Notes: generated by a model not told the origin, from the letters alone. Positions 27,884 to 37,484 are shown, numbered from the stretch's first letter. The stretch is DNA of 64,000 nt from Chloroflexota bacterium (GCA_028873965.1 JAPPMU010000019.1:1-64000); one strand, 5' to 3'. Numbers and translations: made by a program.

Positions 27884-29284
27884 ATGGTGGCCACGGACAA
27901 CATATCAAGCGTAGCCACGAATGCCCCCGGCGATGATGGTCAGCCATACATCCGGGTTAATTCGGTCTGGAAAGTGTTCGGGAGGAACCCGGAACGGGTA
28001 TTGGAGCCGCAGTACTCGGAGCAGGATAAATCCTTCTTTCAGAGTGAGTTCGGCAACGTCATCGGCCTGCAGGACGTTTCGTTCCAGGTGAACCGGGGCG
28101 AAACGTTCGTGATCATGGGGCTGTCGGGCAGCGGCAAGTCCACGATGGTGCGCTGCCTGATCCGTTTGATCGAGCCCACCGCCGGCGAGATTGTGATCGC
28201 CGGCGAGGACATCACGAAGATGTCGGACAAGGAGCTGATCGAGTTCCGCCGCAGCAAGATCGCCATGGTGTTCCAGCACTACGGCCTGATGCCCCACCGT
28301 AACGTGCTGGACAACGCCGGGTGGGGCCTGGAGGTCCAGGGAGTCAAGAAGCCGGAGCGGGAGGCCCGCACCCGCGACGTCCTGGAACTGGTGGGCCTGG
28401 GCGGATGGGAAGGATCGTACCCGCGCCAATTGTCGGGAGGCATGCAGCAGCGGGTCGGCCTGGCCCGGGCGCTGGCGGTGGACACCGACATCCTGTTGAT
28501 GGACGAGCCGTTCAGCGGGCTGGACCCGCTGATCCGCCGCCAGATGCAGGACGAACTGCTCCGGCTGCAAACGGAGCTGCACAAGACCATCGTGTTCATC
28601 ACCCACGACCTCAACGAAGCCCTTAAGCTGGGCGACCGGATCGCCATCATGCACGACGGCAAGGTGGCGCAGATCGGCTCGCCGGAGGACATCGTGCTGC
28701 GGCCCGAGGACGAGTACGTGGGCGATTTCACGCAGGACGTGCGGCTGGAGACGATCCTGAGCGCCAGCAAGGTCATGGTGACGCCCAAGGCTACCGTGAT
28801 GGGCCACCAGGGCCCGCGAGCTGCGCTGCACACCATCGGCAACAGCGACGGCGATGCGGCATGGGTGGTGGACCGGGGACAGCGGTACATCGGTCTGCTG
28901 TCCATCACCAACGCGGAGCGGGCGCTGCGGGCGGGGGTGAAGCGGTTCGACGAGGCCTGGCAATACATTGACCGGGAGTACCAGGCGGTGGCGGCAACGA
29001 CTTCCTTCGACGAACTGATCCCCATGGCCATGGGCAGCGACTTCCCGATCCCGGTTACCAACGAGACGAACACGTTGGTCGGCGAAGTGCATCGGAGCGC
29101 CCTGGCCGAGGCGCTGGCGGAGACCTCGCAGGCCGATCAGGATTACGCGGCCAACGCCGCCGAGAACGCGGCCCTGGCCGCCGCCCAACCCCCGGCGGAG
29201 CAAAGCCCGAGGCAGCAGGAAATCGCAGCAGAAATCGATGAGGAATTGTCGCGCGAGCGTCGTGGGCCTCGATCTCCCTTCTAA
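27884..29284 (+). CDS. Glycine betaine/proline-type ABC transporter ATPase
   Basis: 466 residues, ProV/OpuAA type: Walker A GLSGSGKST (79-87), signature QLSGGMQQR, Walker B ILLMDEPFSGLD, and FITHDLNEALKLGDRIAIM. The ~190 residues after the nucleotide-binding domain align with the regulatory CBS region but are degenerate, followed by a charged/Ala-rich tail. The permease follows 78 bp downstream. An osmoprotectant substrate is inferred from the family; no binding protein is nearby. Confidence 0.9.
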   Translation: MVATDNISSVATNAPGDDGQPYIRVNSVWKVFGRNPERVLEPQYSEQDKSFFQSEFGNVIGLQDVSFQVNRGETFVIMGLSGSGKSTMVRCLIRLIEPTAGEIVIAGEDITKMSDKELIEFRRSKIAMVFQHYGLMPHRNVLDNAGWGLEVQGVKKPEREARTRDVLELVGLGGWEGSYPRQLSGGMQQRVGLARALAVDTDILLMDEPFSGLDPLIRRQMQDELLRLQTELHKTIVFITHDLNEALKLGDRIAIMHDGKVAQIGSPEDIVLRPEDEYVGDFTQDVRLETILSASKVMVTPKATVMGHQGPRAALHTIGNSDGDAAWVVDRGQRYIGLLSITNAERALRAGVKRFDEAWQYIDREYQAVAATTSFDELIPMAMGSDFPIPVTNETNTLVGEVHRSALAEALAETSQADQDYAANAAENAALAAAQPPAEQSPRQQEIAAEIDEELSRERRGPRSPF

Positions 29285-29362
29285 CCGCTCTATCTTCCGA
29301 ACCTCACCAGATCCCTGTTCCACCGGCCGGCCTGGCGGGCCGATGCCGTTGCGGAGGCCGAC

Positions 29363-30457
29363 ATGGCAGTTATCACCAGAGACGAGCCCGAATCACGATC
29401 CACCCCGGGAGCGCTGTCCGACGCCACGCAACCTGCGGATTCGCCGCGGTTTACCCTGGCTGCGATCCCCCCTCTGTACCTGTGGGTCGCCGGGGTGGTC
29501 TCGGTCATCGTCGTGCTGGTCCTGTGCCTGGCGATCTTTGGGCCGGGGATGGAATTCCCCACCACCGTCGCCCACGTGCAGTCCAGCGACGGATCCACCA
29601 GTTTCCCCAGATCCGTTCGGGACGTAACCGGAGACGCCATTGACGACGCCACGAGATGGCTGACCACCAACGGGCGGTGGCTGTTCGAGGGCATCAAGGA
29701 CGGCATCACCTACGCGCTGCTGTACATCGAGCGCGGGTTGAAATGGCTCCCCTGGCCGGCGGTGATCCTGGGGCTGGTGCTGGCCTCCTACGCAGTAGGA
29801 AGACTGTCCCTGATGATATTCACGGGTCTGGCGTTCCTGTTCATCGGTTTCATGGGCCTTTGGGAACCGACGGTGGATACCATCGCGCTGATGGTCGTGG
29901 CGGTGGCGCTGTCGGTGGGAATTGGCCTCCCCCTGGGCGTGCTGGGAGCCCGTAACCAGACGGCCGACCGCATCATGCGCCCGATCCTGGACGGGATGCA
30001 GACCATGCCCAGCTTTGTGTACCTCATTCCCGGAATACTGTTCTTCGGACTGGGCAAGCCGGCCGGCATCTTCGCCACCATCATCTACGCGGTGCCGCCG
30101 GTGATACGGCTGACCAACCTGGGCATCCGGCAGGTGTCGCCGGAGACGGTGGAGGCGGCGCGTTCCTTCGGCGCTTCACCGCTGCAGATCCTGTCCAAGG
30201 TGCAGATTCCCATGGCGTTGCCCACCATCATGGCGGGGATTAACCAAACCACGATGATGGCGCTGGCCATGGTCACGATTGCCAGCATGGTGGCCGCCGG
30301 CGGCCTTGGCGACAACGTGTTGCGTGCCATTCAGAAGAACGAGGTCGGCAACGGCGTAATCGCAGGCCTGGCCATCGTCTTCATGGCCATCGTGATTGAC
30401 CGGCTGACGCAAGCGGTGGCGCGGGGCCGGCAGGAGGCGCTGAACGCCGGGCATTAG
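29363..30457 (+). CDS. Glycine betaine/proline-type ABC transporter permease
   Basis: 364 residues, ProW/OpuAB type. At least six hydrophobic segments; the BPD_transp_1 core has QTMPSFVYLIPGILFFGLGKPAGIFATIIYAVPP and the EAA loop ETVEAARSFGASPLQILSKVQIPMALPTIMAG. It is longer at the N-terminus than minimal permeases (an extra segment at about 35-60). No substrate-binding domain is fused and none is encoded after it; the next gene is on the other strand. Confidence 0.9.
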   Translation: MAVITRDEPESRSTPGALSDATQPADSPRFTLAAIPPLYLWVAGVVSVIVVLVLCLAIFGPGMEFPTTVAHVQSSDGSTSFPRSVRDVTGDAIDDATRWLTTNGRWLFEGIKDGITYALLYIERGLKWLPWPAVILGLVLASYAVGRLSLMIFTGLAFLFIGFMGLWEPTVDTIALMVVAVALSVGIGLPLGVLGARNQTADRIMRPILDGMQTMPSFVYLIPGILFFGLGKPAGIFATIIYAVPPVIRLTNLGIRQVSPETVEAARSFGASPLQILSKVQIPMALPTIMAGINQTTMMALAMVTIASMVAAGGLGDNVLRAIQKNEVGNGVIAGLAIVFMAIVIDRLTQAVARGRQEALNAGH

Positions 30458-30492
30458 CCTATTCTGGCGGTTGGCGCCGTTATCACATCGGT

Positions 30493-31470
30493 TCAGGCAG
30501 CCAGGGGCAGCGACAACTGGGTCGGCGCGTAGGGCTCGCCCTGGATCCTCGTGGCCCCACACTTGGCGCTGGCGGCCTCTGCGAGTCCGGGCAGGGTCGC
30601 CGGTTGCAGGCTCTTGATCGAAGGCATCCTCGGCAATTCCCAACGCAGCCGGGCGTCGTCGACCAACGCGAGCACGGAGTTGGTGTAGTCCCGGGGCGCG
30701 TGCTCGCTGCGATACAGGCGCGCGTAGCCCGGCGCCAGGTGCGGGTACGACTCGCGGATCAACGGCATGAACCATTCGCGGCTGCCGGGCCGGAGGAACA
30801 GCAGGTTGCCGGAGAGGAACTGGGCATGGTGCTGCGCGGCCGCCGATACCAGGGCGTCGATGCTTGCCGCGCTGTCGGACAGTCCCGGCAACAGCGGCGC
30901 GGCCAACACCCCGGCCGGTACGCCGTGCTCGACCAGGTATTGCATGGCTTCCAGACGGGCCATGGGGTGCGGAGCCCCGGGCTCCGTTTGCCGCCATACC
31001 GTCTCGTCAATGGTGCCGACGCTGAACACGACCTGGGCGCCGGCCGTTTCATTCAGCCTGCGCAACAGGTCCACGTCCCGGCGCACCAGCGTACCCTTGG
31101 TGGTCACCGAAGCCGGATTGCGGAATTCTACCAGCGTATCGAGGATCTTCCTGGTCAGCTGGTATTGGGTCTCCGCCGGCTCGTAGGGGTCGGAAGCCGT
31201 GCCGATGGCTATGGGCTCCCCGCGCCACTTGGGGCGGGACAGTTCCTGGCGCAGCACGTCCGGTGCGTTGACCTTGGCGAAAATCTGGCGCTCAAAGTCG
31301 GCGCCGGCGTCCAGGCCCCAATACTCGTGCGTCGATCTGGCGTAGCAATAGCGACAGGCGTGTCGGCAACCCCGGTAGGGATTGATCGTCCAGCGAAACG
31401 GAAAGTCCGGCGCGTTGACGTGGTTAATCAGGGACTTGCATCGGATTTCGGTTACTTCGGCGGCAACCAT
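30493..31470 (-). CDS. Radical SAM protein, SPL-like / Rv2578c family
   Basis: 325 residues. The Fe-S motif is CRHACRYC (Cys35, Cys39, Cys42), preceded by the NPYRG motif typical of spore-photoproduct-lyase-like radical SAM proteins. IGTASDPYEPAETQYQLTR and TKGTLVRRD follow as in that family. The C-terminus is short and variable. The reaction is not known. Single gene; ends 36 bp from the end of the ABC permease in convergent orientation. Confidence 0.85.
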   Translation of the reverse strand: MVAAEVTEIRCKSLINHVNAPDFPFRWTINPYRGCRHACRYCYARSTHEYWGLDAGADFERQIFAKVNAPDVLRQELSRPKWRGEPIAIGTASDPYEPAETQYQLTRKILDTLVEFRNPASVTTKGTLVRRDVDLLRRLNETAGAQVVFSVGTIDETVWRQTEPGAPHPMARLEAMQYLVEHGVPAGVLAAPLLPGLSDSAASIDALVSAAAQHHAQFLSGNLLFLRPGSREWFMPLIRESYPHLAPGYARLYRSEHAPRDYTNSVLALVDDARLRWELPRMPSIKSLQPATLPGLAEAASAKCGATRIQGEPYAPTQLSLPLAA

Positions 31471-31552
31471 CGTTCGAGCCTCCGCAAACTGATATTCGGA
31501 ACGTGCGTACTATATTAGAGCGCATGTTCTTACGCGTCAAGCCTGCAGCAGA

Positions 31553-31701
31553 GTCGTACAGAGCCTTTCCAAAGTCACCCGCCGTTCCCGCGAAAGCGGG
31601 AACCCAGAACGTGGCTAATCGCGGCGGGCTCTGGATTCCTGCTTGCGCAGGAATGACGATTTGGAGGTACAAATGTTACCGCAGTGACTTTGAAAAGGAC
31701 C
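31553..31701. repeat. A arms around a P core
   Basis: CAGAGCCTTTCCAAAGTCAC and GTGACTTTGAAAAGGACCTG are inverted arms; inside lies a P core (CCCGCGAAAGCGGGAA ... TTCCTGCTTGCGCAGGAATGACG). No direct repeat flanks it. It fills half of the 299-bp gap between the radical SAM gene and 31770; nothing else was seen there. Confidence 0.65.
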
Positions 31702-31769
31702 TGGACCCGCTTTTGCGGTACTATTAGCGCGCCAACACCACGGTTCAATCTCTTAAGGCAGGTACATCT

Positions 31770-32282
31770 ATGCCCCGAGCAACAATCAACATCGCGGAAC
31801 CTTCCGGCCAGGCGGTCACCGATACCACCTGGCGCTTTGCCATCGGTTATATTCCCGGCGAACCCAACCTGGGTCTCGTCGGTGAGGCCCAGGGCGGCAG
31901 CCCGGCGCGGCTGGCCGACTACGACGACTCTGGATGGGAGATTTGCAACGACCTACCGGGCCGGGTGTCGGGCGGGTTCACCTTCGCCTGGTATCGAGCC
32001 ACCATCACCATTCCCGAAACCATCAACGGCCAGCCGACGAGCGGGATGCGGGTGCAGTTCGAGACCTGCGTGGACGACTACGGCGAAATATGGATCGACG
32101 GCGAGTGCAACCGCGACCGGGGCACCGTCCAGGGCTTCAACGTGTCGCAGCGTGTTCCGGTGACCACCAACGCCCAACCCGGGGACAAGCACACCATCGC
32201 CGTCCTGGCCGTCAACGGTCCCCTGGGCGACCCCTTCGGCACCGTGTTCGTGCGCTACGCCCAGCTCGGTTTCGAGTGGTAG
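31770..32282 (+). CDS. Galactose-binding-like (GH2 jelly-roll type) domain protein
   Basis: 170 residues consisting of a single beta-sandwich. TWRFAIGYIPGE..., DDSGWEICNDLP and FAWYRATITIPETI resemble the N-terminal sugar-binding domain of glycoside hydrolase family 2; VDDYGEIWIDGE fits the same fold. No catalytic domain and no signal peptide. Family match is moderate; the ligand is unknown. Confidence 0.55.
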   Translation: MPRATINIAEPSGQAVTDTTWRFAIGYIPGEPNLGLVGEAQGGSPARLADYDDSGWEICNDLPGRVSGGFTFAWYRATITIPETINGQPTSGMRVQFETCVDDYGEIWIDGECNRDRGTVQGFNVSQRVPVTTNAQPGDKHTIAVLAVNGPLGDPFGTVFVRYAQLGFEW

Positions 32283-32294
32283 GCCCCGGGCGAC

Positions 32295-32427
32295 CGGGCC
32301 TTTCCAAAGTATTTGACCGTCATTAGATTCCGCTCATCCTGAGCTTGTCGAAGGATGCCCATTTGTGCGGTTTATGGTTCGACAGGCTCACCATGAGCGG
32401 GGGAAAGGGGACTTTGGAAAAACCCTG
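32295..32427. mobile_element. MITE-like element, A arms around an S core, with 10-bp target duplication
   Basis: Arms GGGCCTTTCCAAAGT and ACTTTGGAAAAACCCTG enclose an S palindrome (GCTCATCCTGAGCTTGTCG ... CGACAGGCTCACCATGAGC). The exact 10-bp direct repeat CCCGGGCGAC lies at 32285-32294 and 32428-32437. Confidence 0.75.
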
Positions 32428-32474
32428 CCCGGGCGACCGGGCCTCGAAACGGGCCGGCCCTCGGCTCGCTGAGC

Positions 32475-34025
32475 TCACCGCGCTTGCCCGAGCCCGGCCA
32501 GGTCGCCCACCGCCTTCACGCGAACCCGGGTGGCGTTGCTGGGCACGTAGGTCAGCGGCACCTCGTCGATCTCAACCACCTCGATGGTGGAAGGGTCTGC
32601 TCCAGCGGAAACGGCGCGGGCGATGGCCGCGGCGGAGCAGTCCGCGACGGCCTCCTCCCGACCCATGCCTTCCAGCGAGTAGACCCGCTCCACCTGCCCG
32701 CCCACCTGGGCGATGGCGGCGCCGATGGCGTTGGCCACGCCCGAGTTCTCAGGCCGCAGCACTGCGGAGGCTCCGGCCAGTCTGTCGCCCAACAGGATGC
32801 TGCCGCCGCCCACCAGCGCCACCGGAACGTCGTCCCGGCTGAGTTTCACCCGGTCGATTGCGGTTTCGACCCGGCGCTGAATCTCGTCCATAACCCGGTC
32901 CACCAGCGACGCATCCATGCTCGCCGTCAGTTGCGGGTTTCCTATCTGTACCCGGCCGTTGGCAACTGCCGCATCGATGGTGGTGAGCGTGTCTCCGCCG
33001 AACACGCGGCCCGCCTGCGTCAGCCGATACCCCACGCTTTCGGGGCCGATACGCAGGGGGTCCAGGTCCACCACCGTGCCTCCGCCCAACGGGATCGACA
33101 CGGTGTCCGGCATGCGGAAATTGGTCCGCACCCCGGCCAGTTCGACAGCCACCGCCGCTTCCCGGGGGAACCCGTTGACCAGCGCGCCCACATCGGTTGA
33201 CGTGCCGCCCACGTCCACCACGATGCCGTCGCGTATTCCAGAAAGCCAGGCGGCGCCGCGCATACTGTTGGTGGGCCCCGAAGCAATGGTCAGCACCGGG
33301 AAACTGACGGCGAAGTCCGCGTCCATCAGGGTGCCGTCGTTCTGGCTCAGGTAGAGCGGAGCGCTCACCCCCAGCTCCTCGATGGCCTGCTCGATGCCCC
33401 GGATGGTGCGCCCGGCGAGTTCGCCCAGGGCAGCGTTCAGCGTCGCCGCGTTCTCCCGCTCCAGCAGCCCGGTTCGCCCGTTCTCGTGGGACACGCAGAC
33501 CCGCAGGTCGGGCGCTTCTTCCCGCACTATCTCCGTCGCCGCCGATTCGTGCTCCCCGTTCACCGGCGAGAATACGCCGGACACCGCAACCGCCCGCACT
33601 CCCTGCCGGCGCATGTCGGCCACCGCTTCGCGTATTTCAGACCGGTCCAGCGGGCTGATCTCCCGCCCGTCGAACTCGTGACCGCCCCCCACGAGGTAGG
33701 TGTACCCGCCCATGGCGTCCCGGAGATCGTCCGGCCAGTCCACCAACGGCGGCAGGAGTTGGGTGGCCGGGAGACACAACCGGAGCACCGCGGTGGGAGC
33801 CAGTTCCCGCCGTTCCAGCAGGGCGTTGGTGAAGTGCGTCGTGCCCACCATCACCGCGTCCACCCGGGCCGTGTTGGGCAACTCGGCCAGCAACTCCCCC
33901 ATGGCGTCCACGATGCCGGTGGTCACGTCGGGAGTGGTGGGCAGCTTGACGGCGTGGATGAGCGCCGCGCCGTCCATGAGCACGGCGTCGGTGTTCGTGC
34001 CGCCTACGTCAACCCCAACCAGCAT
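32475..34025 (-). CDS. Hydantoinase/oxoprolinase family protein (HyuA-like, short form)
   Basis: 516 residues. N-terminal LVGVDVGGTNTDAVLMDG and internal VVDVGGTSTDVG are the two phosphate-binding motifs of the ATPase fold used by 5-oxoprolinases and ATP-dependent N-methylhydantoinases. It lacks the HyuB half. It is the last gene of a three-gene unit with DUF917 and an SDR (12-bp and 57-bp gaps). The pairing with DUF917 is common. Substrate unknown. Confidence 0.85.
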   Translation of the reverse strand: MLVGVDVGGTNTDAVLMDGAALIHAVKLPTTPDVTTGIVDAMGELLAELPNTARVDAVMVGTTHFTNALLERRELAPTAVLRLCLPATQLLPPLVDWPDDLRDAMGGYTYLVGGGHEFDGREISPLDRSEIREAVADMRRQGVRAVAVSGVFSPVNGEHESAATEIVREEAPDLRVCVSHENGRTGLLERENAATLNAALGELAGRTIRGIEQAIEELGVSAPLYLSQNDGTLMDADFAVSFPVLTIASGPTNSMRGAAWLSGIRDGIVVDVGGTSTDVGALVNGFPREAAVAVELAGVRTNFRMPDTVSIPLGGGTVVDLDPLRIGPESVGYRLTQAGRVFGGDTLTTIDAAVANGRVQIGNPQLTASMDASLVDRVMDEIQRRVETAIDRVKLSRDDVPVALVGGGSILLGDRLAGASAVLRPENSGVANAIGAAIAQVGGQVERVYSLEGMGREEAVADCSAAAIARAVSAGADPSTIEVVEIDEVPLTYVPSNATRVRVKAVGDLAGLGQAR

Positions 34026-34037
34026 AACCCGCGTCCT

Positions 34038-35108
34038 TTAAACTGCCAGGGGTACGTAGTCCACGTCGTACCCGAAAGCCTGCGGGCCGGCGACGGCCAA
34101 TCCCTCGGGGCTGGTCCACAACGCGGGGGCCGGAAAACCCAGGATCGTGACCCGCAGGCCGTATCGCATCAGCTCCGTGGTCACCGGCTCGCCCAGGTCG
34201 GTGGCTACGGCGCAGATCAGGTCCGGCACCACGCAGGCGACCACGCCGTCACGCCGGGCAACCAGGTTTTCGTTTTGAAACTCGATGACCATGCGCTCGC
34301 CGGTGTACTCGTCCAACCCGTCGATGGTCAGGGCCCCCCGGGCGAATCCCGCCGTGGTGCGCCGTTCCACGTCCACCACCTTGCCGCTGAACAGGACCTG
34401 GCCCGGGCAGACGCCGAGGATGGCACCCAGCGGGTTGTCGCCGTTGGCTCGGGCCGCTTTCACCGCGTCACCCAGATCCCGCGCCAACGAAAGGGTCAGG
34501 GGCACCGCCGTGCGCCGCACCTGCTCGGCGGACATGGGGGCCACGGCGTAGCAGGCCACGCATCCCATCTGTATCGTCACCGACCGGGCCAGGCGCTCCG
34601 CCCAGCGGGGGTCGATGGTCTCCCGTATCACCACGCTGTTGCCCTTCTCGTCGGCCACCGCCATGGGACAGCAGGGCACCCCGTACACGAAAAACGTCTT
34701 CATCTGGAATTCGGGGAACGCCCGGCCCATGCCGTCGGCGTCCACCACCGGCAGGCCGGCCATTGCCGCCGCAATCAACGGCTCCACCGAGTTGCTGCCG
34801 CCGATCTCGTTGGAGATGAGGGCGGTTGCCTGCTCGCTGGTGAAGTCTTCGATGGCGCGCAGGGCGTGGTAGGACTGGAGGTCGCGCACCTTTTCGATCC
34901 CCACCGTGGGCGCGCCGATGCCGCCCACGCATACCACCCGGGCGTCCTCCGGCACCTCGTCGGGCGCCAGCACGTCAACCGGCCCCCACCGGCGGATCGC
35001 CTGCCGCGCCCGGAGTTGCCCGATGTACGGGTTGCCTCCCCCGCCGGTGCCCAGGATGCCGGCGCCGATGGCGATGGACTCCAACTCGTTTTCCGTAGCC
35101 TGCCACAT
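34038..35108 (-). CDS. DUF917 family protein
   Basis: 356 residues. The N-terminal IAIGAGILGTGGGGNPY motif and EIGGSNSVEPLIAAAMAGLPVVDADGMGRAFPE are hallmarks of DUF917, which generally lies next to HyuA-like genes; a member is reported as an S-methyl thiohydantoin desulfurase. A role with the downstream HyuA in ring-opening of a hydantoin-like compound is inferred. Confidence 0.88.
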   Translation of the reverse strand: MWQATENELESIAIGAGILGTGGGGNPYIGQLRARQAIRRWGPVDVLAPDEVPEDARVVCVGGIGAPTVGIEKVRDLQSYHALRAIEDFTSEQATALISNEIGGSNSVEPLIAAAMAGLPVVDADGMGRAFPEFQMKTFFVYGVPCCPMAVADEKGNSVVIRETIDPRWAERLARSVTIQMGCVACYAVAPMSAEQVRRTAVPLTLSLARDLGDAVKAARANGDNPLGAILGVCPGQVLFSGKVVDVERRTTAGFARGALTIDGLDEYTGERMVIEFQNENLVARRDGVVACVVPDLICAVATDLGEPVTTELMRYGLRVTILGFPAPALWTSPEGLAVAGPQAFGYDVDYVPLAV

Positions 35109-35165
35109 GTCGGAAGGTTTCCGCCTGTTGATGCGCCTGCGTGTCCTGATGTTTGGCGCCGTCGA

Positions 35166-35957
35166 TTACCGCGCGCCCGCAGAACGGCCGCCGTCCACCA
35201 TGTACACGCCGCCGGTGCAGAAGCTGCTGTCGTCGCTGGCCAGGAACAGCATCATTCGCGCCACTTCCTCGGGGTTTCCATAACGCCCCAGCGGGATGCG
35301 CGCCGACGTCGCCCGGTAGGTCTGCTCCACCGTGATGTCGGAGTCGTCCAGCGCGGCCACGCGCATCTCCTCGATGGAGCGCATCATCCGGGTCTCGATG
35401 GGAGCCGGGTTGACGGTGTTGACGCGGATGCCCGACGCCGCGCCTTCCATTGCGGCCGTGCGCATCAGGCCGATCACCGCGTGTTTGCTGGTGGTGTATG
35501 CCGACATGTCGGGTCCGCCGCCGATGCCGGCAGTGGACGACGTGATTACGATGCTCCCGCCGCCGCGCTCCCGCATCACCGGCACGACGTACTTGATGCC
35601 CAGCCACACTCCGCGCACGTTGACCGCCATGACCCGGTCGAAAACGTCCAGCGGGTAGTCGGGAATGGGGGATATGGACCCTTCGATGCCCGCGTTGGCC
35701 AGCAGGACGTCCACGCCGCCCCAGCGGTCCACCGCCGCCTGCACGTAGGCTTGGGTCTGGTCGGGCGAGGTCACGTCGGCCACGGCGTAGCTGGCGCGGT
35801 CTTCGCCGATGGACTGTACCGTTTCCCGCAGCGCCGACTCGTCCAGGTCCACCAGCGTGACCCGAGCTCCTTCTTCCGTGAACAGCCGGGCGGCGGCGCT
35901 GCCAATGCCGCCGGTGGCTCCCGTGATCAACGCTACTTTTCCTTCCAGACGTGGCAT
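35166..35957 (-). CDS. Short-chain dehydrogenase/reductase
   Basis: About 263 residues. Cofactor motif TGATGGIGSA, NAG at LLANAGIEG, catalytic Ser in ITSSTAG and YTTSK (Tyr-x-x-x-Lys) are all present, so it should be an active NAD(P)-dependent oxidoreductase. ATG 35957 gives a 7-base gap to AGGAG; the adjacent ATG 35960 is too close. First gene of the DUF917/HyuA unit. Confidence 0.88.
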   Translation of the reverse strand: MPRLEGKVALITGATGGIGSAAARLFTEEGARVTLVDLDESALRETVQSIGEDRASYAVADVTSPDQTQAYVQAAVDRWGGVDVLLANAGIEGSISPIPDYPLDVFDRVMAVNVRGVWLGIKYVVPVMRERGGGSIVITSSTAGIGGGPDMSAYTTSKHAVIGLMRTAAMEGAASGIRVNTVNPAPIETRMMRSIEEMRVAALDDSDITVEQTYRATSARIPLGRYGNPEEVARMMLFLASDDSSFCTGGVYMVDGGRSAGAR

Positions 35958-36000
35958 CATCAATCTCCTCTTTCCGTAGTCCGGCGCGTTCGCAACCATC

Positions 36001-36168
36001 TAGGGCGTGTCGTCAAATTATCTCGTCATTCCTGCGGAAGCAGGAATCCAGGCGTTTCCGTATCCAAATCGTGCTGACACAGCCGGGGATTCTGGATTCC
36101 CGCTTTCGCGGGAATGACGGAAATGGAGCGGTTTGACGCTTGGAAACTCAATTTGACGACACGCCCTA
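36001..36168. mobile_element. MITE-like element, D arms around a P core
   Basis: 19-bp perfect terminal inverted repeats TAGGGCGTGTCGTCAAATT (36001-36019) and AATTTGACGACACGCCCTA (36150-36168) enclose a P core. The TA at both ends would fit a TA target duplication of the IS630/mariner kind (inference). Confidence 0.7.
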
Positions 36169-36174
36169 ACCCGG

Positions 36175-36311
36175 CTCACGCATACCCAGTTTTTCATCGC
36201 GAGGAGCGCATCAACGTGGCGATCTTGTTGCCTGAGCGACGCTTTCTCCAGCGACGAGATTGCCGCGCTGCGCTCGCAATGACAATCGAAGTGAAACCGG
36301 CTACGCATGAG
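36175..36311. mobile_element. MITE-like element, E arms around an R core
   Basis: CTCACGCATACCCAGTTT at the left and a diverged right arm ending CTACGCATGAG. Direct repeat CTAACCCGG at 36166-36174 and 36313-36321 (exact, 9 bp); the right copy contains the stop codon of the lipoprotein gene. With the D-P element it explains the 355-bp gap 35958-36312. Confidence 0.75.
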
Positions 36312-36312
36312 T

Positions 36313-37200
36313 CTAACCCGGCGGCGGGCCGCCCAACTGTACCTGACATTCCGCGGCGGCTTCAAACAACGCAACCGGGAACCCCGCCGCCGGAGCCAGC
36401 AGCGCCGTCATCGCGTCCTGGCCGCCGACCTTTTCCAATGCGCACTGGAAGCCTTCATACTCACCGGGCGCGATGCCCAGGGCCGGAGCCGCCGCCTGGA
36501 ACTCTTCCTCGTTCAGGCAGGACAGCGACACCATGAAAGCCACCATGGCCGCGACCTCCGCGGACTCTCCGGGGCTGCCGGGATCGCTCGGGGACGCAGC
36601 GGCGGACATCAGTGCACTCAGGTCGGTTTCCGCATAGCTGCGGCGCAGGCATTGGGATGATTCGGGGCTCAGCGGTCCGGTGGCGCTCAGCACGTGGGTC
36701 AGGAACAGCCTCAGCAGAGTGTCCCGTTCCAGGCAGCCCAACACCGCGGAACGGTCTGCTTCGTCGGACAACTCCGGACTGCGGAGCAAAGCAGCCAATC
36801 GTTCCGGCCCAATGGTTCCGGACAGACAGGTCCTTTCTGTCTCCGACAGATCCGCCAGAAAGGCGTTCGGGTCATTGATGGCCAGCGGGGCCAGTGGTTC
36901 CGAGTTACCGGCGGTAGTTGTCTCCGGCGCGTTCGCGGCCGGCGCTGTTGGGGTTGGGCTGGGTGGTACCTCCGTGGGCGTTGGCGCGGGTGTGGGCGTG
37001 GGCTCCACGGTGGGGGGAGGCTCATCCGTGGGGGAGGATGCGTCAACTGCCGCCAGCGCCGCCGCGACGGTAGCTTCGTAGTCCGGAGCGTTGGCGGCTT
37101 CGGGTTCGTCTCCGCCGCACGCCACGGCGAGCCAGAACAGGCACGCCAGGGCACACAATGCTACTGTTGGCACAGTGCGGGGTTTTATGGACTTGGTCAT
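36313..37200 (-). CDS. Predicted lipoprotein with Pro/Thr-rich linker
   Basis: About 295 residues. It has a lipoprotein signal (VALCALACLFWLAVAC, lipobox LAVAC) followed by an acidic region, then a Thr/Pro/Glu linker (roughly 60-90), then a helical cysteine-containing domain (LSETERTCLSGTIGPERLAALL, QCLRRSYAETDLSALM, VSLSCLNEEEFQAAAPALG). Exported and membrane-anchored. No family known to me. The stop lies inside the target duplication of the E element that follows. Confidence 0.7.
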   Translation of the reverse strand: MTKSIKPRTVPTVALCALACLFWLAVACGGDEPEAANAPDYEATVAAALAAVDASSPTDEPPPTVEPTPTPAPTPTEVPPSPTPTAPAANAPETTTAGNSEPLAPLAINDPNAFLADLSETERTCLSGTIGPERLAALLRSPELSDEADRSAVLGCLERDTLLRLFLTHVLSATGPLSPESSQCLRRSYAETDLSALMSAAASPSDPGSPGESAEVAAMVAFMVSLSCLNEEEFQAAAPALGIAPGEYEGFQCALEKVGGQDAMTALLAPAAGFPVALFEAAAECQVQLGGPPPG

Positions 37201-37283
37201 ATATGACTTCCGCAAGGTAGATGCGCAAAGTCTATACCATCGCAGGGCGATTTCACCCCCTGTGACCGATTCCAATTACCCGT

Positions 37284-37348
37284 TCATGGTGAGCCTGTCG
37301 AACCATACGCCGCACAAGTGGGCATCCTTCGACAAGCTCAGGATGAGC
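37284..37348. repeat. S-type palindrome
   Basis: CATGGTGAGCCTGTCGAACC ... CCTTCGACAAGCTCAGGATGAGC, the reverse complement of the S core at 32.3 kb. The adjoining E-R element inserted into its right end. Confidence 0.65.
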
Positions 37349-37484
37349 CTCATGCGTACCCACTTCGCGTAACCTGTCATTGCGAGCGAAGCGTGGCAAT
37401 CTCGTCGCTGGAGAGAGCGCCGCTCAGGCAACGAGATCGCCACGTCGCTGCGCTCCTCGCGATGACAAACTGGGTACGCGTGAG
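37349..37484. mobile_element. MITE-like element, E arms around an R core
   Basis: CTCATGCGTACCCACTT and AAACTGGGTACGCGTGAG enclose an R core. Flanks CAGGATGAGC (37339-37348) and CAGGATGAAC (37485-37494) match at 9 of 10. Apart from this and the S palindrome, the gap 37201-37620 holds nothing I could identify. Confidence 0.75.

Noticed and set aside
33486-36077. 863-residue open frame on the plus strand
   Set aside because: It lies antisense to hyuA, DUF917 and the SDR, all with clear family motifs; its His/Arg/Gly-rich composition is typical of a high-GC shadow frame.
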